12,497 nucleotides of DNA from assembly GCA_016875255.1 (NCBI GenBank), contig VGRU01000091.1, positions 1-12,497 of the forward strand. The letters run 5' to 3'. Each line of letters starts with the position of its first letter. Position 1 is the stretch's first letter. The stretch comes from Deltaproteobacteria bacterium (GTDB lineage Bacteria; Desulfobacterota; BSN033; UBA1163). The notes beneath the pieces are model-generated. The model was not told where the DNA came from. It saw only the letters and a list, made by a program, of their open reading frames with translations, and did not search any database. Below are positions 6,222-12,497 of this stretch, piece after piece. Made by a program: the position numbers and the translations under genes.

Positions 6222-7343
6222 ATGGGAACGAACAATATTATTTTCCTTGAGATCATCGAATGGTTTGATGAAACGGGCAAAGGAATCGTCCACCGGATTC
6301 CGGAAAGGGGATCGGGAGACATCAAGTACGGAGCACAACTTATCGTGCGTGAGAGTCAATCGGCTGTTTTCTTCTACAACGGCAAAGCCTACGACGCCTT
6401 TGCCGCAGGCCGCCACACACTCAAAACAGCGAATCTGCCGATTCTTACCCGGGTCCTGAGCGCTCCCTGGGGCATGACAAGTCCCCTGCGAGCGGAAGTC
6501 TACTTCGTGAATATGAAGGTCTTTCCGAATCTTAAATGGGGGACGAAAGATCCGGTGGCCTTTCGTGACTCGGAACTTGGACTGATCCGTCTCCGCGCCT
6601 TCGGGGTTTTCAATATCCAGGTCTTCCAACCCGTGCTGCTCATTAACACACTCGTCGGAACTCAGGGAATCTATACGACAGAGACCCTTGAGGACTACAT
6701 GAGCCAGGTGATCGTCTCTCGAATCAACGATCTCTTGGGAGGAAAACTCGACACCATTTTTAATCTCCCGGGGCGATATGATGAGCTGGCCGGAGAGTTA
6801 ACCAAGACGCTCGAAGACGATTTCCGACGGTTCGGACTTGGGCTTTCGAGTCTTTATATCAATTCGATCACGCCCCCCCTTGATGTGCAAAAAGCGATCG
6901 ATGACAAGAGCCGCCTCAATGCTTTTGACGATCTGAACCGTCTCCTCAAGATGAAAGCCGCCATGGCTCTTGAGAAAGCATCCGAATCCCAGGGGGAAGC
7001 CGGAGCAGCGTTGGGAATGGGCGTGGGTTTGATGATGCCGGCCATGTTGGCCAACCTTTACAGCGGGGCGGAGCCATCCCCCTCGTTAAAAGGAAACCGC
7101 TGTCCCCAGTGCCAGCACGTTGTGCCCAAACAGGCGGTCTTTTGTCCCTACTGCGGTTCCCATTTGCTCGTCTTTGACAAATGCTCGAAGTGCAGCAAAA
7201 ACCTTCCGCCCACAGCCCAATTTTGCCCCAGATGCGGAGAGCCGGTTGAAACCAAAGCCCCGCCGAAGAAATGTTCTCGCTGCGGGGCCGAGAACTTGCC
7301 CCGCTCTGTCTATTGCAACGGCTGTGGTGAAAAATTAGGCTGA
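6222..7343 (+). CDS. SPFH/Band-7 domain protein with three C-terminal zinc ribbons
   Basis: The 373-residue protein begins with an SPFH (Band 7) domain of the kind once annotated as virion core protein and found in Bacillus YdjI (roughly residues 20-240). A helical, Ala/Met/Gly-rich linker (about 240-292) follows. Three double-CxxC zinc ribbons occupy 294-373, with pairs such as CPQC...CPYC, CSKC...CPRC and CSRC...CNGC. Proteins of this type form membrane-associated oligomeric scaffolds; YdjI has been linked to PspA recruitment in the envelope stress response. There is no transmembrane segment, so membrane association would be peripheral. A sigma-54-like promoter lies directly upstream, and the double-zinc-ribbon gene follows after 34 bp, so the two are probably co-transcribed. 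The domain call is firm; the physiological role is inferred. Confidence 0.85.
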   Translation: MGTNNIIFLEIIEWFDETGKGIVHRIPERGSGDIKYGAQLIVRESQSAVFFYNGKAYDAFAAGRHTLKTANLPILTRVLSAPWGMTSPLRAEVYFVNMKVFPNLKWGTKDPVAFRDSELGLIRLRAFGVFNIQVFQPVLLINTLVGTQGIYTTETLEDYMSQVIVSRINDLLGGKLDTIFNLPGRYDELAGELTKTLEDDFRRFGLGLSSLYINSITPPLDVQKAIDDKSRLNAFDDLNRLLKMKAAMALEKASESQGEAGAALGMGVGLMMPAMLANLYSGAEPSPSLKGNRCPQCQHVVPKQAVFCPYCGSHLLVFDKCSKCSKNLPPTAQFCPRCGEPVETKAPPKKCSRCGAENLPRSVYCNGCGEKLG

Positions 7344-7377
7344 TGCCATCGATTCGGCAGACACCGGATAGATCCGT

Positions 7378-8613
7378 ATGAAAAGACGATCCTGGGAGAT
7401 CGAGCTTCAGTGTTCACAGTGCGGAGCCCCGGTTTCACTCGAAGAGACCGACCGGCTTCTCACCTGCTCTTATTGCCGGGTCAGACTCTATCTCTGGACA
7501 TCCAGTCAGTTCTGTTACTGCCTCCCGGCGCTCAAAGCCCCATCGGAGAACCTGATCTTTATCCCCTACTGGCGCTTTAAAGGGGTTGCTTATTCAATCG
7601 TTCCTTTTGAGGTTCGACACCGCATACTCGATGCAACCCTTCTTGCCAATTCTCACCGAACACTCCCCGCAACATTGGGAATCAAACCCCAGGCATTGAA
7701 ACTTCGATTCGCCTCCGGAGAAATCCAGGGAACATTTGTCAGGCCCCAAACATCCTTACAGGAGGCGGTCATGCGCATCCAGAACCAGTTCCAGACCCTT
7801 GAAGAGAGTCTTTCGGGTCCCCCTCCTTTTCATCGTGAATTCATCGGCGAACTCGGAAGCCTGATTTTCTTCCCGGTTTTCGTAAGTAAAGGAAAAATTA
7901 TTGACGGAATTCTTAGAAGAGCAATCGGCCCTGAAAAAGATCTCGTGCTTGATGAAGCCCTGTCGGGAATGCCTGATCGCTGGCATATCAAGCCCATGTC
8001 GACACTATGCCCGAACTGCGGCAATGGACTGAAGGGGGGCCCGGAAAGCGTCATCCTCTTCTGTGCGATATGCCACACTGCGTGGAGTCCATCTTCGGGC
8101 GGGTGGGCGGCTGGTCGATTTGAGACTATCCCTGGAAAACGGGATGGTTCTGTCTTTCTGCCATTCTGGAGACTGCAGGTGGCTTTTAGAGGCATCACAC
8201 TCAAATCTTATGCCGATCTGGCGCGGGCAGCCAACCTTCCTAAAATGATTCTTTCCGCGTGGGAAGAGCAGAAGGTTTACTTCTGGATTCCTGCCTTCAA
8301 AGTTCCTCCTGCGCTTTTTCTCCGTCTCTCAAAACAGATAACCCTTTTCCAGCCTGCAGAAAAGACGGAGGCTATATTGCCGAGTGCCCTGCTTTATCCG
8401 GTCACCTTTTCCGAGACAAACGCTGTGGGGAGCATGAAAATCCATTTAGCCAACCTTCTCACCAGGAAAAAGGTTACCTTCCCAAAATTGCAAGAGATCA
8501 CGATCAAGCCCGTTGAAAGCACATTGATCTATATGCCCTTCGATTCCGCCGGTTCAGAGCTTGTCCATCCAAAACTCCAGATCGGCCTTCAAAGGCAAAC
8601 CCTTCCCCTGTGA
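7378..8613 (+). CDS. Uncharacterised double-zinc-ribbon protein, partner of the SPFH protein
   Basis: The 411-residue protein has two zinc ribbons: C12-x2-C15 with C30-x2-C33, and C211-x2-C214 with C229-x2-C232. Each is followed some 26-29 residues later by a similar aromatic motif, FIPYWRFKG at about 61-69 and FLPFWRLQV at about 260-268. The protein thus looks like an internal duplication of a ribbon-plus-beta-sheet unit. Further F/Y-x-P segments (LIFFPVF, FWIPAF, LIYMPF) recur through the sequence. There is no signal peptide or clear membrane helix. I do not recognise the family by name. Its position 34 bp behind the SPFH gene, and the shared zinc-ribbon character, suggest the two products act together, reminiscent of the YdjG/YdjH/YdjI group. 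The start at 7378 has only a weak ribosome binding site. Confidence 0.75.
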   Translation: MKRRSWEIELQCSQCGAPVSLEETDRLLTCSYCRVRLYLWTSSQFCYCLPALKAPSENLIFIPYWRFKGVAYSIVPFEVRHRILDATLLANSHRTLPATLGIKPQALKLRFASGEIQGTFVRPQTSLQEAVMRIQNQFQTLEESLSGPPPFHREFIGELGSLIFFPVFVSKGKIIDGILRRAIGPEKDLVLDEALSGMPDRWHIKPMSTLCPNCGNGLKGGPESVILFCAICHTAWSPSSGGWAAGRFETIPGKRDGSVFLPFWRLQVAFRGITLKSYADLARAANLPKMILSAWEEQKVYFWIPAFKVPPALFLRLSKQITLFQPAEKTEAILPSALLYPVTFSETNAVGSMKIHLANLLTRKKVTFPKLQEITIKPVESTLIYMPFDSAGSELVHPKLQIGLQRQTLPL

Positions 8614-8661
8614 GTCGGTCTCTGACTGATTCCCCAGGCTTAATCGAAAACTTTTTATAAA

Positions 8662-8685
8662 CCTCAAATCTAAACCCTCAAATCT
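8662..8685 (+). repeat. Direct repeat upstream of the restriction-gene promoter
   Basis: CCTCAAATCT occurs at 8662-8671 and again at 8676-8685, a 14-bp period. The repeat ends 3 bp before the putative -35 (8689). It may be an activator or controller binding site, but no controller gene is visible in the window. Confidence 0.4.
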
Positions 8686-8688
8686 TTG

Positions 8689-8717
8689 TTGACAGATTCC
8701 TCTGGAAAATGTAAATT
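8689..8717 (+). promoter_or_regulatory. Promoter of the restriction-modification genes
   Basis: TTGACA (8689-8694), 17 bp, then TAAATT (8712-8717) preceded by TG at 8710-8711. It lies 48 bp upstream of the endonuclease start and is the best sigma-70 match in the intergenic region. Confidence 0.5.
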
Positions 8718-8764
8718 TCATCCATAATCCTAAAGAAATAAGAAACGTACCCGTATCTCATTTT

Positions 8765-9496
8765 ATGCAACAGAATCGAACACTTGATGAAATTGGGCCA
8801 CGCACCGGGCAAGCAGTGAGTGTATATTGGTCTACCCGGACTGCCCAGCAGCAGAAGCAACAGCAGAGCGGACGTGCGGACCAGGGGCTGCGTTCCGCAG
8901 TCACCGGAGGGGCCCAGATGGACGGATTCATTCAATTGTTTACTGACCTGATCACAGATTCTGGCCTTCCCTCTGAATTCATCCACCGGAAAAAGGCCGT
9001 TGAACTTCCCGGTTTCTTTCGCCCAACCAAGGAATGGGACATCCTCGTTGTCAAAGATAGCACTTTAATCGCAGCGATCGAAGCCAAATCGCAAGTAGGT
9101 CCCTCCTTCGGGAACAATTTCAATAATCGGACCGAAGAAGCTCTGGGAAGCGCTCTCGATCTTTGGACCGCCTATCGTGAGGGAGCCTTTCTGTCGAGCC
9201 CTCAACCCTTTCTCGGCTACTTTTTTATGCTGGAAGATTCTCCTGCCTCTAAAAGTCCAGTAAGAGTTGCCGAGCCGCATTTCAAAGTATTTCGGGAGTT
9301 TGCCAACGCTTCGTATATGATGCGTTACGAGCTATTTTGCAGGAAGCTGGTGTTGGAACGGCATTATACATCCGCCGCATTCATCACATCCGACCGAATC
9401 AACGGACAGGCGGGCGCCTATCGAATACCAGCAGCCGACCTTTCGGTCGAGGTATTCTCGAAGACTCTTGTAGCTCATGTATCGAGATTTGTTTAA
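8765..9496 (+). CDS. Type II restriction endonuclease, XhoI/PaeR7I family
   Basis: The 243-residue protein strongly resembles the XhoI/PaeR7I endonucleases, which cut C^TCGAG. Shared hallmarks that I recognise are DQGLRSAVTGGAQMDGF (39-55), VELPGFFRPTKEWD, KSQVGPSFGNNFNNRTEEALGSALDLWTAYREGAF, and RYELFCRKLVLERHY. The PD-(D/E)xK core is visible as D92 with E106-A-K108. Recognition of CTCGAG is inferred from the family. The methyltransferase gene follows 5 bp after its stop, so the two form a compact restriction-modification pair with the endonuclease first. The ATG at 8765 fits the length of relatives, although no clear ribosome binding site is seen. The protein is full length, with no sign of decay. 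Confidence 0.92.
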   Translation: MQQNRTLDEIGPRTGQAVSVYWSTRTAQQQKQQQSGRADQGLRSAVTGGAQMDGFIQLFTDLITDSGLPSEFIHRKKAVELPGFFRPTKEWDILVVKDSTLIAAIEAKSQVGPSFGNNFNNRTEEALGSALDLWTAYREGAFLSSPQPFLGYFFMLEDSPASKSPVRVAEPHFKVFREFANASYMMRYELFCRKLVLERHYTSAAFITSDRINGQAGAYRIPAADLSVEVFSKTLVAHVSRFV

Positions 9497-9501
9497 AACA
9501 A

Positions 9502-10413
9502 ATGGTAAAAACAACTCATAAACTTATTAATGCAGATGCCAGAAACCTCTCTTTCATTCCTGATGAATCAGTGCATCTCGTTGTCACCTCACCACCCTAT
9601 TGGAACCTCAAAAGGTACAACGAGAATCCCGACCAGATGGGGCATATCCAGGATTATGAAGCCTTTCTTACCGAACTCCGGAAGGTGTGGACGCATATAT
9701 TCCGGGTCCTCGTTCCAGGAGGACGGTTGGTTTGCGTTGTTGGCGATGTCTGCGTTGCAAGGCGCCGTTTTGGGAGACATCTCGTATTCCCCCTGCACGC
9801 AGACATTTGTGTCATGTGCCGGCAGATAGGCTTTGATAACCTGAATCCGATCATCTGGCACAAAATAGCAAATGCATCTTACGAGGTATCGAATGGGTCT
9901 AAATTCTTAGGAAAACCTTACGAACCAAATTCGATTATCAAGAATGATATGGAATTCATCCTCATGCAGCGAAAGCCTGGAGGATATCGTCAGCCCACCG
10001 ATCGGCAAAGGCGTGAAAGCATGATCGATAAAAAGGATTTCGACCGGTGGTTTCAACAGATCTGGAATATTCCGGGCGCCTCCCTTAAAAACCATCCCGC
10101 GCCATTTCCTCTTGAGCTTGCGACCCGGCTGGTGCGCATGTTTTCTTTTGTCGGGGATACGGTTCTTGATCCATTCTGTGGGACGGGAACGACAATGGTT
10201 GCGGCCATTAAATATCAACGAAACAGTATCGGAGTTGAAATTGACCCTGAATACTGCCGCATGGTTGCGGCCTATTTAAAAGCCGAGAGTAACGACTTCT
10301 TCAGCGATGTCCAGTTGATTTTTGAGAAAGCGGAAGAGCGAAGAACCGCCTGGGTGGTAAGAGAAAATCAAGAGCTTTACGAGGTAAAACCAGCCCGAAA
10401 GAAGTTGCAGTAA
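9502..10413 (+). CDS. Beta-class DNA methyltransferase (SPPYW) of the XhoI-like system
   Basis: The 303-residue enzyme transfers a methyl group from S-adenosylmethionine to DNA. Motif IV (TSPPYW, S30-W34) precedes motif X (HPAPFP, 198-203) and motif I (LDPFCGTGTT, 222-231), the permuted order of beta-class amino methyltransferases. SPPY is most common among cytosine-N4 enzymes but also occurs in adenine-N6 ones, so the modified base is undecided. The intervening region (about 80-195) would be target recognition. The ATG at 9502 is chosen because residues from LINADARNL onward match a normal N-terminus; the longer frame from 9337 lies inside the endonuclease gene. With the endonuclease it should protect CTCGAG sites, of which this window has at least three (2111, 2462 and 11882). 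Confidence 0.92.
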   Translation: MVKTTHKLINADARNLSFIPDESVHLVVTSPPYWNLKRYNENPDQMGHIQDYEAFLTELRKVWTHIFRVLVPGGRLVCVVGDVCVARRRFGRHLVFPLHADICVMCRQIGFDNLNPIIWHKIANASYEVSNGSKFLGKPYEPNSIIKNDMEFILMQRKPGGYRQPTDRQRRESMIDKKDFDRWFQQIWNIPGASLKNHPAPFPLELATRLVRMFSFVGDTVLDPFCGTGTTMVAAIKYQRNSIGVEIDPEYCRMVAAYLKAESNDFFSDVQLIFEKAEERRTAWVVRENQELYEVKPARKKLQ

Positions 10414-10465
10414 CTTGGTGGAAGGCCTCATGAAACTTTTCATTGAAAATACATTTAAAATACAC

Positions 10466-10494
10466 TTGACAAGGAATTTGGGGTATGTTAAGTA
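10466..10494 (+). promoter_or_regulatory. Promoter of the aromatic leader and biosynthetic operon
   Basis: TTGACA (10466-10471), a 17-bp spacer, and TAAGTA (10489-10494) preceded by an extended TG at 10486-10487. The short 5' leader places the leader ORF at 10518. A partly palindromic GTATGTTAAGTATAC (10483-10497) overlaps the -10 and might bind a repressor; this is speculative. Confidence 0.6.
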
Positions 10495-10505
10495 TACACA
10501 CAATT

Positions 10506-10512
10506 AGAAGGA
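10506..10512 (+). promoter_or_regulatory. Ribosome binding site of the aromatic leader peptide
   Basis: AGAAGGA lies 5 nt before the ATG at 10518. It is a good Shine-Dalgarno match and supports that the tiny leader ORF is really translated. Confidence 0.7.
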
Positions 10513-10517
10513 CAGAA

Positions 10518-10607
10518 ATGGATCAGCTTCGTCATTTTAGCAGTGGGTTTTATTTTTATTGGTTCTTTTATGCCGGAATCTGCCCACTGCCTCGCGCTGA
10601 TCATTAA
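10518..10607 (+). CDS. Aromatic leader peptide (29 residues, FYFYWFFY)
   Basis: The ATG at 10518 opens a 29-codon frame ending at TAA 10605-10607. Residues 11-18 are F-Y-F-Y-W-F-F-Y, eight aromatic residues in a row (4 Phe, 3 Tyr, 1 Trp), with another Phe at 7. Such a run is the hallmark of an attenuator leader peptide, because ribosomes stall there when charged tRNA for those amino acids is scarce. The frame has its own promoter and Shine-Dalgarno sequence. It lies directly before two terminator hairpins and the genes for the first two steps of aromatic biosynthesis. Residues 21-25 (ICPLP) are encoded by the segment that can pair with the first terminator arm. The peptide itself probably has no further function. 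Confidence 0.85.
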   Translation: MDQLRHFSSGFYFYWFFYAGICPLPRADH

Positions 10608-10638
10608 CAAATAAAAAACAGTTAAGGCCGTGGGTAGA
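10579..10638 (+). promoter_or_regulatory. Predicted antiterminator pairing A:B of the aromatic attenuator
   Basis: Segment A (10579-10592, TCTGCCCACTGCCT), inside the leader ORF, is complementary to segment B (10625-10638, AGGCCGTGGGTAGA), the left arm of terminator I. Thirteen of 14 positions pair, one as a G-U wobble, with one mismatch at 10588. A:B and terminator I exclude each other. A ribosome stalled at the early aromatic codons leaves A free, so A:B can form and terminator I cannot. A ribosome that reaches the stop codon covers A. The structure is inferred by eye. Confidence 0.65.
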
Positions 10639-10667
10639 TTGAAATTCTACCCACGGCCTTTTTATTT
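10624..10667 (+). terminator. Attenuator terminator I (B:C)
   Basis: Arms at 10624-10638 and 10646-10660 form a perfect 15-bp stem (AAGGCCGTGGGTAGA and its complement) with a 7-nt loop. A T-rich tail, TTTTTATTT, follows. It begins 16 nt after the leader stop and lies before any structural gene, so it acts as an attenuator rather than an operon end. Its right arm contains CCCACGGC, which is also complementary to the left arm of the next hairpin. Confidence 0.85.
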
Positions 10668-10706
10668 AAGCCGTGGGAAAATCCTTCTCACGGCTTTTTT
10701 ATTTTT
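10668..10706 (+). terminator. Attenuator terminator II (D:E)
   Basis: Arms at 10668-10679 and 10685-10696 pair over 12 positions (AAGCCGTG with CACGGCTT, then one G-U and three more pairs) around a 5-nt loop. A T-run with one interruption follows (TTTTTTATTTTT). Its left arm GCCGTGGG (10670-10677) can alternatively pair over 8 bp with CCCACGGC (10650-10657) from the right arm of terminator I, which would open this second terminator. It ends about 20 nt before the ADH synthase start. Confidence 0.75.
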
Positions 10707-10724
10707 AGCAGAGGAGGGTGAACG

Positions 10725-11528
10725 ATGATGATAGGGAAGGAAATTCGTCTGGGGCGCATCATGAACCCAAATTCCGGCAAGACCGTGATCATTCCCATGG
10801 ATCACGGAGTCACCGTAGGACCAATGGCCGGATTGATCAACCTGGAGGAGACCATCCATGCCGTGGCAAGAGGCGGGGCAAATGCCATTGTGATTCACAA
10901 GGGATTGGCAGGAATGACCTATAGAAAGAATGGAAGGGAGATGGGCTTGATCATCCATCTTTCGGGAAGCACCCGGATTTCGCCGGATCCAAATTCAAAA
11001 GTAATGGTGTGCGCTGTGGAAGAGGCGATCAGGTTGGGAGCGGATGGGGTGTCCATTCACGTCAATCTCGGAGCAGGGGATGAGAAGTCGATGTTAAAGG
11101 ATCTGGGGGAGGTGGCCAGGTTAGCCATGGAGTGGGGAATACCCCTGCTGGCCATGATGTATACGAGGGGGCCTAAGGTGGAGAATGAGTATGATGTGAA
11201 TGTGGTGAAGCATGCCGCCCGTGTGGGTGCGGAATTGGGAGCGGATATTGTCAAGGTCCCTTACACGGGTTCACCGGAGAGCTTCCGGGAAGTGGTCGAA
11301 GGATGCATTGTTCCCGTCGTCATCGCAGGCGGAGAGAGGATGGGAAATGACCACGATCTTCTTGAAATGATTTCGGGAGCAATGGCTGCAGGGGGAGCCG
11401 GAGTCTCCATCGGACGAAATGTCTTTCAGCATCAGAACCCCTCGAAGATCGTTCAAGCCATCTCCAGACTGGTCCATCATGGATCAACCGTCGAAGAGGT
11501 GATAGGGGAGCTGGAGGAGAAGAGATGA
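10725..11528 (+). CDS. 2-amino-3,7-dideoxy-D-threo-hept-6-ulosonate (ADH) synthase
   Basis: The 267-residue class I aldolase catalyses the first step of the alternative, archaeal-type route to 3-dehydroquinate. It joins L-aspartate semialdehyde to a C3 unit from 6-deoxy-5-ketofructose 1-phosphate. The sequence is a (beta/alpha)8 barrel starting with MDHGVTVGP. The proposed catalytic residues are D26, Y146 and the Schiff-base lysine K177 (DIVKVPYTG). Their spacing equals that of Asp33, Tyr153 and Lys184 in the Methanocaldococcus jannaschii enzyme, as I recall it. GGAGGG (10713-10718) lies 6 nt before the ATG. The stop overlaps the start of the 3-dehydroquinate synthase II gene (ATGA). Expression is probably controlled by the leader attenuator upstream. 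The fold is shared with FbaB/LsrF aldolases, but the neighbour makes this assignment firm. Confidence 0.93.
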   Translation: MMIGKEIRLGRIMNPNSGKTVIIPMDHGVTVGPMAGLINLEETIHAVARGGANAIVIHKGLAGMTYRKNGREMGLIIHLSGSTRISPDPNSKVMVCAVEEAIRLGADGVSIHVNLGAGDEKSMLKDLGEVARLAMEWGIPLLAMMYTRGPKVENEYDVNVVKHAARVGAELGADIVKVPYTGSPESFREVVEGCIVPVVIAGGERMGNDHDLLEMISGAMAAGGAGVSIGRNVFQHQNPSKIVQAISRLVHHGSTVEEVIGELEEKR

Positions 11529-12497
11529 AAAAGGTCTGGGTAAAATCGATTCCCTGGAACCAAGAGGTTGCCCTTGCCGCCATGGAGAGCGGAGCCGATG
11601 CCCTCTGGGTTCCGGCCGGGATGAAAGCCGAAGTGAGAAAGATAGGGGTAATTCCTGTTATTGCCGAGGATGGGGATTTGAGATTAGGCCTGGACGTGGT
11701 TGAAAGGGAAATCCGTGAAAAGAAGGACGAGGAGGAGATCCTCGCCTTGACCCTTTCGAAGAAGGTCGTGGTGAAGAATGGAGACTGGCGGATCATCCCC
11801 CTCGAAAACTTATTGAGCAGGACGAATAACCTCTTCGTGGAGATCGATCACCTGAGGGAAGGAGAAACCGCCCTTGCCATTCTCGAGAAAGGGGTGGACG
11901 GAGTTGTCATCAACAGCCCTGATCCGAAGACGGTTCAGGAGATCACACGCTCCCTCAAGAGAAAAACTCCCCGATTCGATCTCCTCCCGGCCAGGGTTGA
12001 GCGGGTGGAACCTCTTGGATTGGGAGACCGGGTCTGCGTGGATACCTGTTCTTCGATGATTAAGGGTGAAGGAATGCTTGTGGGAAACAGCAGCCAGGCC
12101 CTCTTCCTCATCCATTCCGAGTGCATCGAAAATCCTTTCCTGAATACCAGGCCCTTCCGGGTGAATGCCGGTCCCCTTCATTCCTATATCCTCCTGGCTG
12201 ATGGCCAAACCAAATATCTCTCGGAGATCCGTTCCGGCGATCAGGTCCTGATCGTCAATTATGAAGGGAGAAGTTGTCCTGTCGTGGTGGGAAGGGCCAA
12301 GATCGAGAGGCGGCCTCTGGTTCTGGTGGAGGCTGAGGAAGCCGGCCAGACCGTCTCGGTCATCCTCCAAAATGCGGAAACGATCAGGCTCACACAGCCC
12401 GATGGTAAACCGGTCTCGCTCGTCGATCTCCAAAGAGGAAGCAACATCCTAATCCACCGGGAGAAGTCAGGCAGGCATGTCGGAGTAAAAATTGATG
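11525..12497 (+). CDS. 3-dehydroquinate synthase II (AroB'), 3' end outside window
   Basis: The frame begins at the ATG that overlaps the ADH synthase stop (ATGA) and stays open to the window edge, giving 324 codons. The enzyme performs NAD-dependent oxidative deamination and cyclisation of ADH to 3-dehydroquinate. Family signatures are [12 protein letters not shown] at the start, [67 protein letters not shown] and [11 protein letters not shown]. The near-terminal GRHVGVKID indicates that only a few residues are missing. Length is normal for the bacterial members of this mostly archaeal family. In Desulfovibrio the same pair heads a run with pheA, aroA, tyrA-like and trp genes, so more aromatic genes probably follow; that is inference from known operons. 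Confidence 0.95.
   Translation, partial: MKKVWVKSIPWNQEVALAAMESGADALWVPAGMKAEVRKIGVIPVIAEDGDLRLGLDVVEREIREKKDEEEILALTLSKKVVVKNGDWRIIPLENLLSRTNNLFVEIDHLREGETALAILEKGVDGVVINSPDPKTVQEITRSLKRKTPRFDLLPARVERVEPLGLGDRVCVDTCSSMIKGEGMLVGNSSQALFLIHSECIENPFLNTRPFRVNAGPLHSYILLADGQTKYLSEIRSGDQVLIVNYEGRSCPVVVGRAKIERRPLVLVEAEEAGQTVSVILQNAETIRLTQPDGKPVSLVDLQRGSNILIHREKSGRHVGVKID

Noticed and set aside
8616..8640. Short hairpin (TCGGTC/GACTGA) after the double-zinc-ribbon gene as a terminator
   Set aside because: It has only six pairs including a wobble, and no T-run follows.
9337..9501. N-terminal extension of the methyltransferase frame
   Set aside because: It overlaps the endonuclease coding region in another frame and shows no family similarity; the ATG at 9502 fits better.
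10434..10455. Palindromes ATGAAA/TTTCAT and TTTTCA/TGAAAA after the methyltransferase gene
   Set aside because: They are AT-rich and short, with no proper loop or T-tail, so no terminator is called.
11810..12433. Long minus-strand open frame
   Set aside because: It lies opposite the 3-dehydroquinate synthase II gene, whose plus-strand motifs are unmistakable.
1..12497. CRISPR array, tRNA or rRNA genes, complete insertion sequence
   Set aside because: I found no regularly spaced repeats, no tRNA-like cloverleaf and no transposase or integrase gene in the window.

Overview
The window looks like a chromosomal segment of a strictly anaerobic deltaproteobacterium (Desulfobacterota, Syntrophales or Desulfobacterales style). 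This rests on a soluble molybdopterin/4Fe-4S enzyme pair, the archaeal-type entry to aromatic biosynthesis (ADH synthase plus 3-dehydroquinate synthase II) typical of Desulfovibrio and relatives, and the general flavour of the proteins. The taxonomic call is inference.

Left part (1-3313): the 3' end of a pyruvate-kinase-C-domain-like protein, a headless PIN-domain (VapC-like) remnant, and a minus-strand two-gene operon. The operon encodes a molybdopterin oxidoreductase with a Cys metal ligand and its four-cluster ferredoxin partner; the two genes overlap by 8 bp. Upstream lies a ~230-bp foldback (MITE-like) element at 3319-3548.

Middle (3697-6221): an EamA-type exporter, then lexA with a textbook CTG-N10-CAG SOS box lying between its own -35 and -10. 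One base after lexA is a truncated DNA methyltransferase that ends just before motif I. An AT-rich, gene-poor stretch with hairpins follows (5757-6166).

6167-8613: a sigma-54-like promoter followed by a two-gene operon, an SPFH/Band-7 protein with three zinc ribbons and an unfamiliar double-zinc-ribbon partner. 8689-10413: a restriction-modification pair, a XhoI/PaeR7I-family endonuclease (predicted CTCGAG) and a beta-class SPPY DNA methyltransferase.

Right part (10466-12497) is the most interesting region. A promoter drives a 29-residue leader peptide containing eight aromatic residues in a row (FYFYWFFY). It is followed by two tandem U-tailed hairpins and then by ADH synthase and 3-dehydroquinate synthase II, the first two steps of the alternative route to Phe, Tyr and Trp. 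Part of the leader coding region (10579-10592) is complementary to the first arm of terminator I, and the second arm of terminator I is complementary to the first arm of terminator II. The RNA can therefore switch between A:B + C:D (readthrough) and B:C + D:E (double termination). This is a ribosome-mediated attenuator sensing all three aromatic amino acids, placed in front of an archaeal-type aromatic operon.
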